Of a stretch of 64,000 nucleotides of DNA, positions 24,311-34,488 are shown in pieces; the first letter of the stretch is position 1, and every line of letters begins with the position of its first letter. The notes under the pieces were generated by a model. It did no database searches. It worked only from the letters and a program-made list of their open reading frames with translations, and was not told where the DNA came from. Both the position numbers and the translations under genes were made by a program. This stretch comes from Edaphochlamys debaryana (lineage: Eukaryota > Chlorophyta > Chlorophyceae > Chlamydomonadales): NCBI GenBank assembly GCA_016858145.1, contig JAEHOE010000027.1:372001-436000 (forward strand). The letters are read 5' to 3'.

Positions 24311-26142
24311 CGCGTCTATCCCATTCTGCTATTGGCGGCGACTGCAGTGTTTCCGCTGAGAAGTCTCAGTCTCTCTCGGAGATGTGGGCGAATGTGGGGC
24401 GAAGTGCAGTCGCACGGGCAGCGCGCGGCTAGAAGTGATATAGAGAAACACAGGTGTTGATGCAAGTATAGTATGTCCAGTGACACACTAGTGTCAAGGG
24501 TCAGAACATCCGGCCCTCGTCCAGAACGATGCGTTACGCCGGGACAGCCCCGTCGTGAACTGCGGCCGATTGAACGCGCCCCAGCATTCTGCAGGCTGTC
24601 TCACATAACCGCCATTGCTCTGCAGTGGCAGTGAGAGGGAACAGTGACTCGAGCTTTCGATTGCCGTATTGCGCGTCAGGGCACGTCCAAGTCACGGTGC
24701 GCCCTAAGCCTCCGTCAAAGGTCGGCGAACGCTGTCGCCCCCGCTCCCGGCGGCCTTCGCCCGCGCCCCCCTGCTCAGGAGCGTCGATGTGCTCGATATG
24801 CTATGCTGGACTGTCGATACAGGGATTCGGACTGACCAGGGCCGGTCTGCACGAAGCAGACGAAGAGCACTACGCCACACTAACCTCGCTCCCAAGAAGA
24901 GTTCCCTCTTGGGAGACTACCGTAGGGGTCAATGCAACGTGCAGCTAGCCGGGTCTGGCCCTCCAGCCGGTAATGCGACGAGTTTGCAACGAATCAGCAG
25001 GCCCACCCTTGCTACCAGCAGCCGATGTGGCGTATGAGACTAAGGGTCGAGCGTTGTCTACGATGGCGAATTGGCGAAGACAGCTGCAGAGCCAGCAGCT
25101 GCCTCTGCGGGGTCACCTTAGTCATGGCATTCGAGCCCAGCCACTAGGCTTAGTCATCGATCTCCCAGGCCACAGGTCCATCAGGCCCACACTTGTGGGA
25201 CTCCTTGTGAAGGGCTCGTACGCTCGAGGGATTCCCCGCTAGGTGGGCCAGGTAGGAGGCAGTGAGAGCCGTAGACTGTCTGTAACAGGATTCAAACCAA
25301 TCAGCGTCTTTCACAGGCAACGGCAAGCTCGTCAAACGTCTGGACGCCCCTCCCGCCTCCAGACGTGCCCAGGTGGGTTGCGTGCTGGGTCCTCACGTGT
25401 ACCTACCTCTCTCCACAAGCAACTCTTGCGCAGCAGCTCATATGCAGGTCATTAGAACACCGCCAAGCGTCACGACAAGGGCGCGCAAGCCCGTACGGCA
25501 ACATTTCCACCGCTGTAATAGCACTGCACCTTTTGGGGCTCTCCTAATCACAACCGGACTTTCCCGCCTCCGCCCACCGATACGGTAGCAGGCCCTAGGA
25601 CCCGGCAATCGACGCGTGGCCGAGCCCAGAGCACGGATCTCAGCGGCTCTTTCCATCCCAACAAGAGGACCCTAGGAGCACTACTGCGTTTGCGGCACCT
25701 ACATGCCCTGCCCTTGACTTATCAATGCAGACCCTCTTCAAGTCTCTTTCGCTCATCTGCCCCAACCTGCTAGCTGGCAATGCCGCCCCTGCATCACGAC
25801 CACACAGGCACACAATGCATCCTCGGATTGGGTTCTATTGGGTCCAAATGGCCCGGATTCATTAACATTACGGCCTATTCATAATCAATGCCATGCCACA
25901 GATCAATTGCATGGCGCTATCCCAGACCTCCGCCCCCTATAACGCTTCCTCCATGTCCACCTGCTCAGCCCCCCCACACATCTGCTAACTCTCACAATCC
26001 GCACACGCTGCCTTCACAGCACCTCGACGGGCGGAAGGCAAACGGATGCCGCTCCTTCCGTCGACACCTTTGTATCCCACTTCGAGCGGCCTGGCCCCTT
26101 GCTCAGCCTGCGGCACGGGTTGCTCTCCACCCCTCCACCGCT
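24311..26142. other. gene-free stretch, lower GC
   Basis: About 1.8 kb between the two type II membrane genes. No conserved peptide, splice-consistent exon chain or RNA gene was recognised on either strand. Base composition is visibly less GC-rich than the flanking genes, especially 24360-25900. Confidence 0.45.
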
Positions 26143-29100
26143 CTACTTCGGCTTCATGGGCGCCTTGGGCGGCCTCGAAGGTTTAGAGGCCTTGTCTTGC
26201 TTTGGCGCCTTCTCCTTCTGCTGCTTCGGCGTCTTGGGTGCCTTGCCTCTTGCGGGGAAGATAGGTACCTCCACAGCCGGTGGGTCCGGAGAGAACGGCG
26301 GGTACGGCTCGAACGGCGGCTCTGGGCGCAGAAGCAAAGCGAAGCGAAGCGAGAACACAGCGGCACCGAAGCGCGAAACGCAGCACACAGCAGCAGGCGG
26401 CCAACGAACAGAGCACAAGGGCATCACAGCGCAAGGCAACAAGCCGCGCACAGCAGGGGAGAGGCGAAGCGCAAACCACACACACCGCATGATGCGGACA
26501 CAGCAGCAGCAGACGATCAATACAGTTCCGCATCGCCTCGCCTCGTATCGCGTCAAGATCACTTGTTCAGCACACCGGGCATGCAAGCGCGCGCCTCCGG
26601 GCTCCGCCCTCCAAGCGCGCCCCGCAACCACGGCCCCGTCCCTGCCTTACGCCCATGTCAACAACCTATGCCCCTACGCCTGTCCGCTCAGCAACAATGC
26701 TCAGCAACACATGAGTGCCAACCTCGCAGCTCCTAATGCGCCACACCGTGGCAAGCGCCACGGCGACAGAGACGTTACGACAGCGCCGCACCTCACCTCG
26801 CCACCATGCGAGCGTTACTCACCGGGGGTGTTGGGGGAGTCGGGGGAGGAGCCGCCTGGCGCCCCAGGGGGCGGGCCGTACACCGGGAGCGGGGGGTTGC
26901 CAGGCGGCGGCGGGGCGCCGGGCGGTGGGGGCGTGTCGGGAGGCGGCGCGTTCGGCGGGGTCGGGGACTGCGGCGGGCTGGGCGAGATCGGTTGCTCGAG
27001 GAGTCCAGGCGACTCGGGGAAGCTGGGCGAAGCTGGCTCCGGGGAAGGAGGCTGAGGCGAAGGCGGCTGGGGAGACGCCGGCGCGCCGGGTGGGGGCGGC
27101 TGCAGCGGGGGAGGCGAGGACTCTCCCACGAGGCCCGGCGGGGGCGGCACGGAGGGGGCCTGGGGCTGTGGTGATGGTGGCTCCGGCGATGGGGGCAGGG
27201 GAGAGGGCACCTCGATGGCTGGGGGCTCTGGGCTGGGGGGCACCGGGCTCGGGGGCACGGGACTGGCGGGACTGATTGCCGGGGGCTTGGGGCTCGGCGG
27301 CACGGGGCTGGGCGGCTGGGGGTTCAGGGGAGTGATGACGGGGGGCGCGGGGCTGGGGGGCACCGGGCTCGGGGGCGCAGGGGACGGGGGCGCAGGGCTG
27401 GGGGGCGCCGGCGACGGCGGCGGCGCGGAGGGTGCCGGCGATACCTGCGCACCCGGCGACAACGGCGGCGGCGCCTCAGGGATCGTCGCAGCCGGCGGCG
27501 ACGGCGGCGAAGCCTCAGGGACCGTCGCCTGCGGCGGCGCCGGCGCCGGCGACGGTGGCAGCCGCGGCGGCGGCGACGGGGGCTTCGGCGACGGCGCTGG
27601 GGACGGCGGCGGCGAGTTTACGAAGTCCAGGGCCTTGAAGGACGCCGTCACAGGGCTTCCTCCCACCAGCGGCCTGAGGCTGTTGGCCACGCTCGACTCC
27701 ATGACGGCCCGCCCGGCCGCCGCCGCCGCCAGGCCGCTGCGGATCGCTGCCGCCGCCGCCGTCGCGTTGCTACCCGTGACGACGGCGCTGAACACGAAGG
27801 ATAGGTCTGCAATGACGCTGTCAGCGCCGGCGCCGCCGCCGCCGATGCTGATCTGGCGCAGGCGGCGGCGGCCGCCGGCGCCGTCGGCGGAGGCGAGAGT
27901 GATGGTGGCGCCCGAGCTGCTGTCGACGCACGACACCTGGGCGGGTTGTACGGCAGTACGGCAGGGGTCCCTCAGGCTGGAGCCGCAAATCTGGGAGGAG
28001 TCCAGAGCCGGTGCCGATTCCGGCAGCCACTGGGCGCCTCTTGACAAGCAGGCCACCCTTCAGGCCCACCACACGGCCAGCTTGCCGCCTTCTGCAAACC
28101 CGCCCCTCGCCCGTCGGCCCCACCCACTGACACATCGCAACCCCACGCAACCTCGGCAGCCCCTCCCCCCAATCCAGGGGCGCTTGGGACCCACCAGCAC
28201 TTGGTTGAGGTCCACGCTGATGTCCGTCCCTGACCCGGCCGTGGTGTTGGCGATGCGACGCAGCGCCGCCTCCAGCCCCGCGCGCAGCCTCCCCCGCAGG
28301 TCCACGTGCTGCGAGGAGGTGGGGCCCGCGCCCAGCGCCTCCTGGCAGGCAGCTATCGAGGATGAGGCTGTGCGGTTGGCTTGGGACCATCGGATCTGAG
28401 GCACATGGGTGGCGGGGGTGGCACATGGGTGGGGGGGGAGCCGCGGGGGCAGTCTGGAAGGGTCAGGTATGGGGGGTTCAGGGGGTCGGGATTGAAGCAC
28501 TTCAAGGCGGGGCTGATTCAGGAGCTGCCACTTTGCCCGGGCCAGGTAGATTGGCCTGGGAGCTCGCTGGGAGTCCATGCTTGATGCCCTGGGTTCGGCC
28601 CCTGCTCACCTCTAACGTTGCATCGTAGGTGAGTGGTGGGGGCTGTGGGGCTGTGGCGGGGACCTGGCCGGCGGGGATCACGGCGGTGGCTTCCTGCGTG
28701 GACGGAGAGGAGGATTGAGGGCCACATGAGATTGATAGGGATCATGGAAAGATACACGAGTGCAGTGCCATGGCTGACGCGGACGCTGCGCAGAAGGGCT
28801 CGCGCTAGGCCCAGGGCAGGCCCGGCCGGCCCGGGATGGCCCGAAAACCCGGACCGGCTAAAATAAGCGCAGGCCCGCCCAAGCCCTAGCCCGGGCCCCG
28901 AGGAGGCCCGCCCAGGCCCAGCCCCTGTCTCACCCCGCCGCTGTCGGAGCCAGGCCCGCATTGCAGCACCGAGCACACGGGCGCAATGATGACCACCAGC
29001 GTCCCGACGATCAAAGCCGCCAGCACAACCGCCAGCGTGGGCCGTGGGCACCAGGAAGGACATCTCTGCGGGCAAAAGGGCAATTGATGAGCGGAAGGGG

Positions 29101-29458
29101 GGGCCTGAGGGGAGTGGACGAGAGCTAGCGCGGGGGCAGGTGTGGCTCGGGGGGTCGGCGAGGTTGCGGGAAGCGGGCGCGGTCGTGTCCGCGCAGGCCC
29201 GACGGAGGCCCCGAAAGCACTCACCCTGCGCTCCTCCTCTTGTGCTCCATCCTCCTTTGTGTGGTCACCAGACTTGCGAAATGACAAGCTCGGTGTCCAA
29301 TCGAGGCTGTTCTTTACCTTCTCCCACCATTTTACGCCTGAATACTGCTTGCTGGCTCTCCCTGCGGAGCCAGTGCCATGCAGAGGCGGTATGGCCCTCT
29401 CCGAAGGCGAGGGCTGCTCTGGGTGGACTAAGAGCACTTCATCTCGCACGGATGCCAT
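26143..29458 (-). CDS. type II membrane hydroxyproline-rich (PPSP) cell-surface protein
   Basis: Six exons: 29458-29225, 29065-28934, 28693-28610, 28395-28195, 28029-26823, 26321-26143; total 2037 nt, 678 aa, all phases consistent. The N-terminal 85 residues are hydrophilic, then one TM helix ([20 protein letters not shown], about 88-108) followed by Cys-containing [10 protein letters not shown]. Exons 3-5 encode an ectodomain ([57 protein letters not shown]) with potential N-glycosylation sites. Then about 270 residues of [13 protein letters not shown] repeats (27640-26823), the hallmark of volvocine extracellular-matrix glycoproteins whose prolines become hydroxylated and arabinosylated. 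The C-terminal 59 residues add [12 protein letters not shown] and a Lys/Pro-rich basic end. It lacks a cleavable signal peptide, so a signal-anchor topology is inferred. Related in layout to the gene at 22103-24310. Confidence 0.82.
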
Positions 29459-29764
29459 TTCGCGGCAGGTGGCGCCACCAGGTGGAGGTGCAGGCTGATG
29501 CAGCTGGGGAGATGTAACTGTATGGCTATGTCTCCTCTATAACGCTGTGTCACGGGAACACAGCCAGCTGCAAAGTACTGGAACCCGATGGGGCCCGCGT
29601 CGCGATTGCAGTCGTTGAGCGATTGCCGGGCCCAGCACCTCCGAATAATAGACGTTTACAGCGCCTACGATACAGGGCTGCCTCGACCGCGTTTGGCGCG
29701 CCCCGTGCGCCGATGGGCCTACAGCAATGCGCAGCTCCGCCAGCGCTCCTCACGGTCCCCAATG
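29459..29764. promoter_or_regulatory. intergenic: promoter of PPSP gene and 3' end of DTW gene
   Basis: 306 bp between two same-strand genes. On the minus strand TGTAA at 29660-29656 is about 105 bp past the DTW-gene stop, well placed as its polyadenylation signal. The rest must contain the promoter of the PPSP gene; no TATA box was recognised. Confidence 0.5.
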
Positions 29765-32700
29765 TCACGCGACCTTGCGTTGTTGCTGCTTGGGCGGCTC
29801 CGGCTCGCCCAGCATCCGCGAGTGGACCGCTGGGCTGTAGACCGCCTGGGGCGGGGGCGGGTGGCAACGGGCAGTGAGGCGGGCAGCGAGCGGGCAGCCG
29901 CACGGCCGGTCGCGCTTCGGCTCGGCCCCGCGTTGCAAGTTGCAGTTGGCCCCCCTCTCTGCACGCGCCTCTCTCCACATGCCCCTTCCCCGCCCCGTGT
30001 CCGTCGTTTCCAGTTGGAGCTGTTTCGAGGACACCTTTCATAGCGACATCTCCGCCCACCTGCAGCCGTGTCATGAGCCGAAGCGGCGCCAACAGCTCCT
30101 CCCCCAACGCAGGCGAGCGCTCCAGCAGCCCCACCGCCCGGGCTGTTGCCTCGAACGTAGTCACGAAACCCGGCTGCACCACAGACAGCAGGGACCAAGA
30201 CACGAGCACAAAGGGGAAGGCGGTCAGGTTCAGCACAAGAAGGGCACAGGCAGAGCCCGAGCCGGCAAGCCAAGCCAAGCCCGAGCCGGCAAGCCAAGCC
30301 AAGCCCGAGCCGGCAAGCCAAGCCAAGCCAAGCCCGAGCCGGCAAGCCAAGCCAAGCAAGAACCTGACCGCAGAGCCCGAGCCGGCAAGCCAAGCCACCC
30401 GCCCGCAGACCCTCTCCCCCCCACGCCACCCCACGGCCCTACCCCCCTCCTACCCCCCCTTAACACACACGCCGCCCCACCCGACCCCACCCACCACGGG
30501 CTCCTTGCGGATGAGGCAGGGCATGGCGGGGTGGTACGGGTCGGCCGCGGGTGGGCCCGGGGTGGGCCCGGACCCCGCTGGGCCCGGGGCTCCAGCGCCC
30601 GCTTCCCCGTCAACGCCCTCTTGGGCGCCTCTGCTCCCGCCTTCCCCGCCTCCTGCTCCGCCGCTCCCGCCCCCTGCCCCCCCTCCGTATCCGCTGGGCA
30701 GGACGTCCTCGGGCCGAAGCGCTGCCTAGGGGAGGGGGAAGGGCGGGAGAGGGGCGGTTGAAGGATGTTTTGGCGTGAAGGCAGACGCACGGTTTCAAAA
30801 GGTTGCATGCGCAAGGTCAGCAGACGTCGACGTGGAGCACGTGCGGCGCCCATCACGTTGCATGCAAACCCACCTGTATCCCGGGTCCATCGGGTGGGAG
30901 GCAGCGGGCCACCACGGCCTGAGGCAGGAGGGGAGGGGAGGGAGGGCCGTAGGAATACATCGATCGGGGCGGGAGGCGAACGCCGTAAGGCGGCGGCGGG
31001 GCGGGTCCGCTCTCTGACGCTCGCCAACCTTTGAGCCCCATGGAACCGGCCCTGCCGTGTGCACTCAACACACCAGCCCTGCCCCCATGCTATCCAGACC
31101 CCTGGCAGCTCCCGCCTATGCAATCTTCTCTGCCCTCCCCCCCTCGCCCCTCCGACTTGATCTGCGCCAACTTCTTTGCCTTGACCCTTCCTGCTTTCTG
31201 GACGGCACGACCCCTAAACCCCCACCAACTACCTCCCCCCACATCAACATCGACACCCCGTCTTCGCGAGATCCCAGAACGCACCTGTGCCATCTCCTTG
31301 GCTTGCTTCCACGTCCCATCAATCACCACCAGGGCATAGGCGGGCCCCGGCAACCCCGCCTGAGGGGAGGCAGAGCTGCTCGCCCCCGCCTCCGCCCCGC
31401 CCTCGCGTGCCTCGTGACCTCCGCCTCCGGTCGCCTCCGCCCTCCCCACGTCGCCCTCCCTGAGTGCCGTAAGGGGTCCCTGAGCAGTGCCCGCCGGGGC
31501 CACTGGGGCCGTGGAGGTTGCAGTACCCCCTGCGCTGCCGCTGTGCTGTGAGGCGCGCGCTGCCCCCTGCCCTGCCCCTTGATCCTCTCCCCGGCCCCGC
31601 TGGCGCCCCTGTGCCGCCTCCAGCGCCGCCCCGTGGGACGGCGCAGCACACCGCTCCGCCAGGTCCGCGGCAGCTGCACGTTGGGGGGTAGCAGGAAACA
31701 GCAGGGCAGAGCGGGGCCGGTTTAAAGCGCGTGTTAAGGTGGGAGGGCGGAGACATGAGCTATTTGGGATGGGAGGGGTGAACAGCACAAGCCTCCGCCA
31801 GGTCCGCGGCAGCTGTGCGTGGGAAGAGGAGCGGCAAGCAGGCGGCCAGGGAGTGGGGCAGCGTGGGATGAACAAGGGCTTCCGCCGGTGTGCGCGCTTG
31901 AGTCTGTCTCATAATGTCTCGCACCTTACCACCGCGCTCGCCCCCGCCCCAGGCCCGGGCCCTCGCTCCCGCCCCGCCACTCACCCGGCCCCGGGAAGAG
32001 CACGTACACGGGGTGGGGTCCGGACAGGAGGGAGTCCAGGGAGGGGTCAGACTCGGGGGCCTGGAGGGATGCATTCGGGGGAGGACGATGTGAGGTGGGA
32101 CACATCCTACGGTAGAGGCAGGAGGGTTGCGCCTCTGCAGCTTTTGACCATATGCCCCTCCCCACATCCGGACCCCCCGCATCTTATAGAGGACCACGAA
32201 AGCTGCCGAATGACACCTTGTCGTACCAATTGGGGGGGGGGTCGGGGGGGTGGGGGGTGGGGGGGTGTCTGGGGAGGGGGGCGCCAACTTTATCCAACTT
32301 TGACCCGATTGCGAGTTTCGCGCCCACAAACACACTGCTGGACTCCTCTTGCAATTCTCTATCGTTTGCACACGTTCACGCATGTAGACTTCAAATCTAC
32401 GCCACTTACATGCTAACATGCCGGTCACGACCGAAGCCATAGCACCCTAGCCGGTGCAGATAACCCGCCCAATGCACTAGTGGATGTCGCTAATGAAGCC
32501 AGCAGCGCCCCTAGCGACGAAACGCCCATGTCCCTTTTTGCTCCAAGGATTCGGCAATGCCATGTCTCGCTGGTAATCGTTTGGCTCGTTTGGCTCGCTG
32601 CAAAACGTAACGCAAACTAGCAGCAGCAAAAGGCGAAGCACGTGACGGCCCGCCAAGCGCGGGCCCCTCTTCGGAGTCCGGCGTGCAGCAGCAGAGAGGG

Positions 32701-33696
32701 GGCAACCAGGGCAGTGGCCAGAGACCTGTGCGCTGTGGCTGGCTGGCGGGGATGGTTGCTTGAGCGGAAAAGATGGTATGCAATAGAGCTTAACCAAACG
32801 ACCCCGAAAACACGTTGTCGTACGTGAAAACCTCGTGCCGTACAAGCGGGTGGGTGGGTGGGGGGGGTCCCCTCGGGGGCCTGGGGACCCAAAAGGTGGC
32901 ATATGGTCACAAACTTCTTCCTCGCAACCCTCCCGGTAGAGGTGAAGGTAGTGTGCTCTGGGCTCAACCTGGGCTCAGTGCGCCTAACCCGGGACCAGGT
33001 CAGCACGAGGACTCTGGCGACCGCCTGGGCCCGAAACGGGCCTGACTGCGCCCGGCCTCTCACCGGCAGCTTCCGGCCCGTCACCACCTCCAGGGAGGCC
33101 GGGTCCAGACAGGCCCGCAGGAGCGGTACCGTGGCCAACCGCTTCCTGGCGGGAAGAAAGAAGGGGAACGAGGGCAGCCGTAGGAAGGGGCAGAAGGGTC
33201 AGGGGGCAACTGCCACGTGATGCATTAGCAGACGGGGCTTCACGTGTGGACGGCCTAACGGGCCTGGCCGTGGCCGTGGCTGGCCTCCGTGGACCCGTCC
33301 GTCCCCAGCGTCAGCCTGCGCTCCGTGCATCAGAGCTAGTCCAATGGCTTGTGGTCTGAGTATGGCCCTCTTATAGAAACCCACTTGAGCTCGTGCGGGT
33401 GCTGAAGGATCACCACACGACCCCGCAGCCGCAGCGGCTGCTGCGGGAGTGCGGCGCAGAGGCACACCCGCTGGGGGCGCCTGGTGTGGGTGGGGATGTG
33501 GTGAGCGTGGGTTGAGACTGGGGTGCCGGAGCTGGCCAAAGTGGGACATTACGATGTCTTACAGGCATCGCGGGCACTCCTGTCGCCTCCGCGACCCGTC
33601 CGCCGGGCCCTCGCTGCTGCTCGCCGGCAAAGCGGCGCGGTCCTGTGCATCGGCCACGCCCGCCGGCGACGCTGTGCTAGATGAGCTGGCCGGCAT
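29765..33696 (-). CDS. DTW-domain tRNA-uridine aminocarboxypropyltransferase
   Basis: Enzyme family (TapT/DTWD1/DTWD2) that transfers the 3-amino-3-carboxypropyl group of SAM to uridines in tRNA, making acp3U. Nine exons: 33696-33563, 33480-33385, 33145-33064, 32060-31985, 31673-31285, 30918-30874, 30725-30495, 30173-30060, 29845-29765; total 1248 nt, 415 aa. Family landmarks in order: CPRCLRPQRVCLC (the C-x2-C-x-R-P-x4-C-x-C signature across the exon 1/2 junction), VVILQHPHELKKRLATVPLL, PVYVLFPGPG, the DTW-like VVIDGTWKQAKEMAQ, CLIRKEP and FVTTFEATARAVGLLE. Two low-complexity insertions are unusual: about 100 residues before the DGTW motif (exon 5) and about 55 Gly-rich residues before CLIRKEP (exon 7). 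The exon 3-4 link spans a 1-kb intron and is the least certain join. Intron 4 carries a copy of the exon 5 start. Confidence 0.9.
30252..30400. repeat. 24-bp intronic minisatellite
   Basis: Four to five copies of a roughly 24-bp unit containing CGAGCCGGCAAGCCAAGCC, in the intron between DTW-gene exons 7 and 8. One unit has an extra AAGCC, and the last copy (30380-30400) is separated from the others by about 20 bp. Confidence 0.8.
31792..31815 (-). repeat. copy of DTW-gene exon 5 start inside intron 4
   Basis: On the minus strand, an AG followed by CTGCCGCGGACCTGGCGGAG repeats exactly the first 20 bases of exon 5 (true start 31673), about 140 bp upstream of it. The frame after the copy ends quickly, so it could act only as a decoy or short alternative acceptor. 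Confidence 0.75.
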
Positions 33697-34488
33697 CAGA
33701 CTGGTAATAGTTCGACTGTGGTGTGTGCGATTAGCGCAGAGTCCGTGTCTGCTTCTGTGTGGCGCATGCAATTGAGAGGCGAGCATTTCGCGACCGTATG
33801 CCGCAAGGCCTAACTGACTTGAGGCATTTAGACGAACTCTTAGTTGCAAACTGTTCGATTCCGCTCCTCCTCTGTGTACTAGCACCCAGCACGATGCCGA
33901 CCGCGCCATCCGCCCCCATCTGCCTCTCCCTGGCACAGTCGACACGCTTGCGCGCCCCCTACCTTCGAAAACCGGAGTGCTGCAACCCGCTTCCACCATA
34001 CGCGTCCGTCCACCAGCCCGTCGAGCCCCTATGAGCCGTCGGGACCCTTGCATGCTTGCTACCCTCTGCCCGGTCTGCCGCCGTAGTCCACATGCCACCG
34101 ACAGCCAGGCCCTCATCAGCAGCTGAGCGATGCCCAAAGCTCCCCCGCCCAGCCTTGCGACTCCTTTGTCCCATTGCAGGGGTGCAAGCCTCCGAAGTCC
34201 TAAGCACACGCCAGCCTTTGAAATTCACGTTGTTTGTCCAACCAGTTTCGAGCACCCCCGTCGCTGCACGTAGCATTGACCCCCGTCTCGCCCCGTCAAC
34301 GCCACCCCTTCCCCTGCAAGTCACGGCGCTGCATAACCCGGCCCCACCATGCAGCACCCCCGTGCTCACTCCCACTGCATCCCGCCCACACAGTTACCGC
34401 ATAATCAGTATCCAAACCGACTCTCGCAGTCAGCTCACGACGACATGCTGCACTCAACCGTAGACGTTCATGTCCGTCAGCCCTTGCT
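33697..34488. other. intergenic between DTW and kinase-like genes
   Basis: About 790 bp holding the DTW promoter and the 3' flank of the kinase-like gene. No conserved peptide, TATA box or clear polyadenylation signal was recognised. Confidence 0.4.

Noticed and set aside
25250..25330. Possible tRNA on the minus strand (GGTTTGAATCC resembling a B box)
   Set aside because: No matching T-stem, anticodon arm or acceptor stem could be folded around it.
31285..31673. Splitting DTW exon 5 to remove its low-complexity part as an intron
   Set aside because: The frame is continuous from AADLAERC to DGTWKQAK and no convincing donor/acceptor pair preserves phase, so one exon is simpler.
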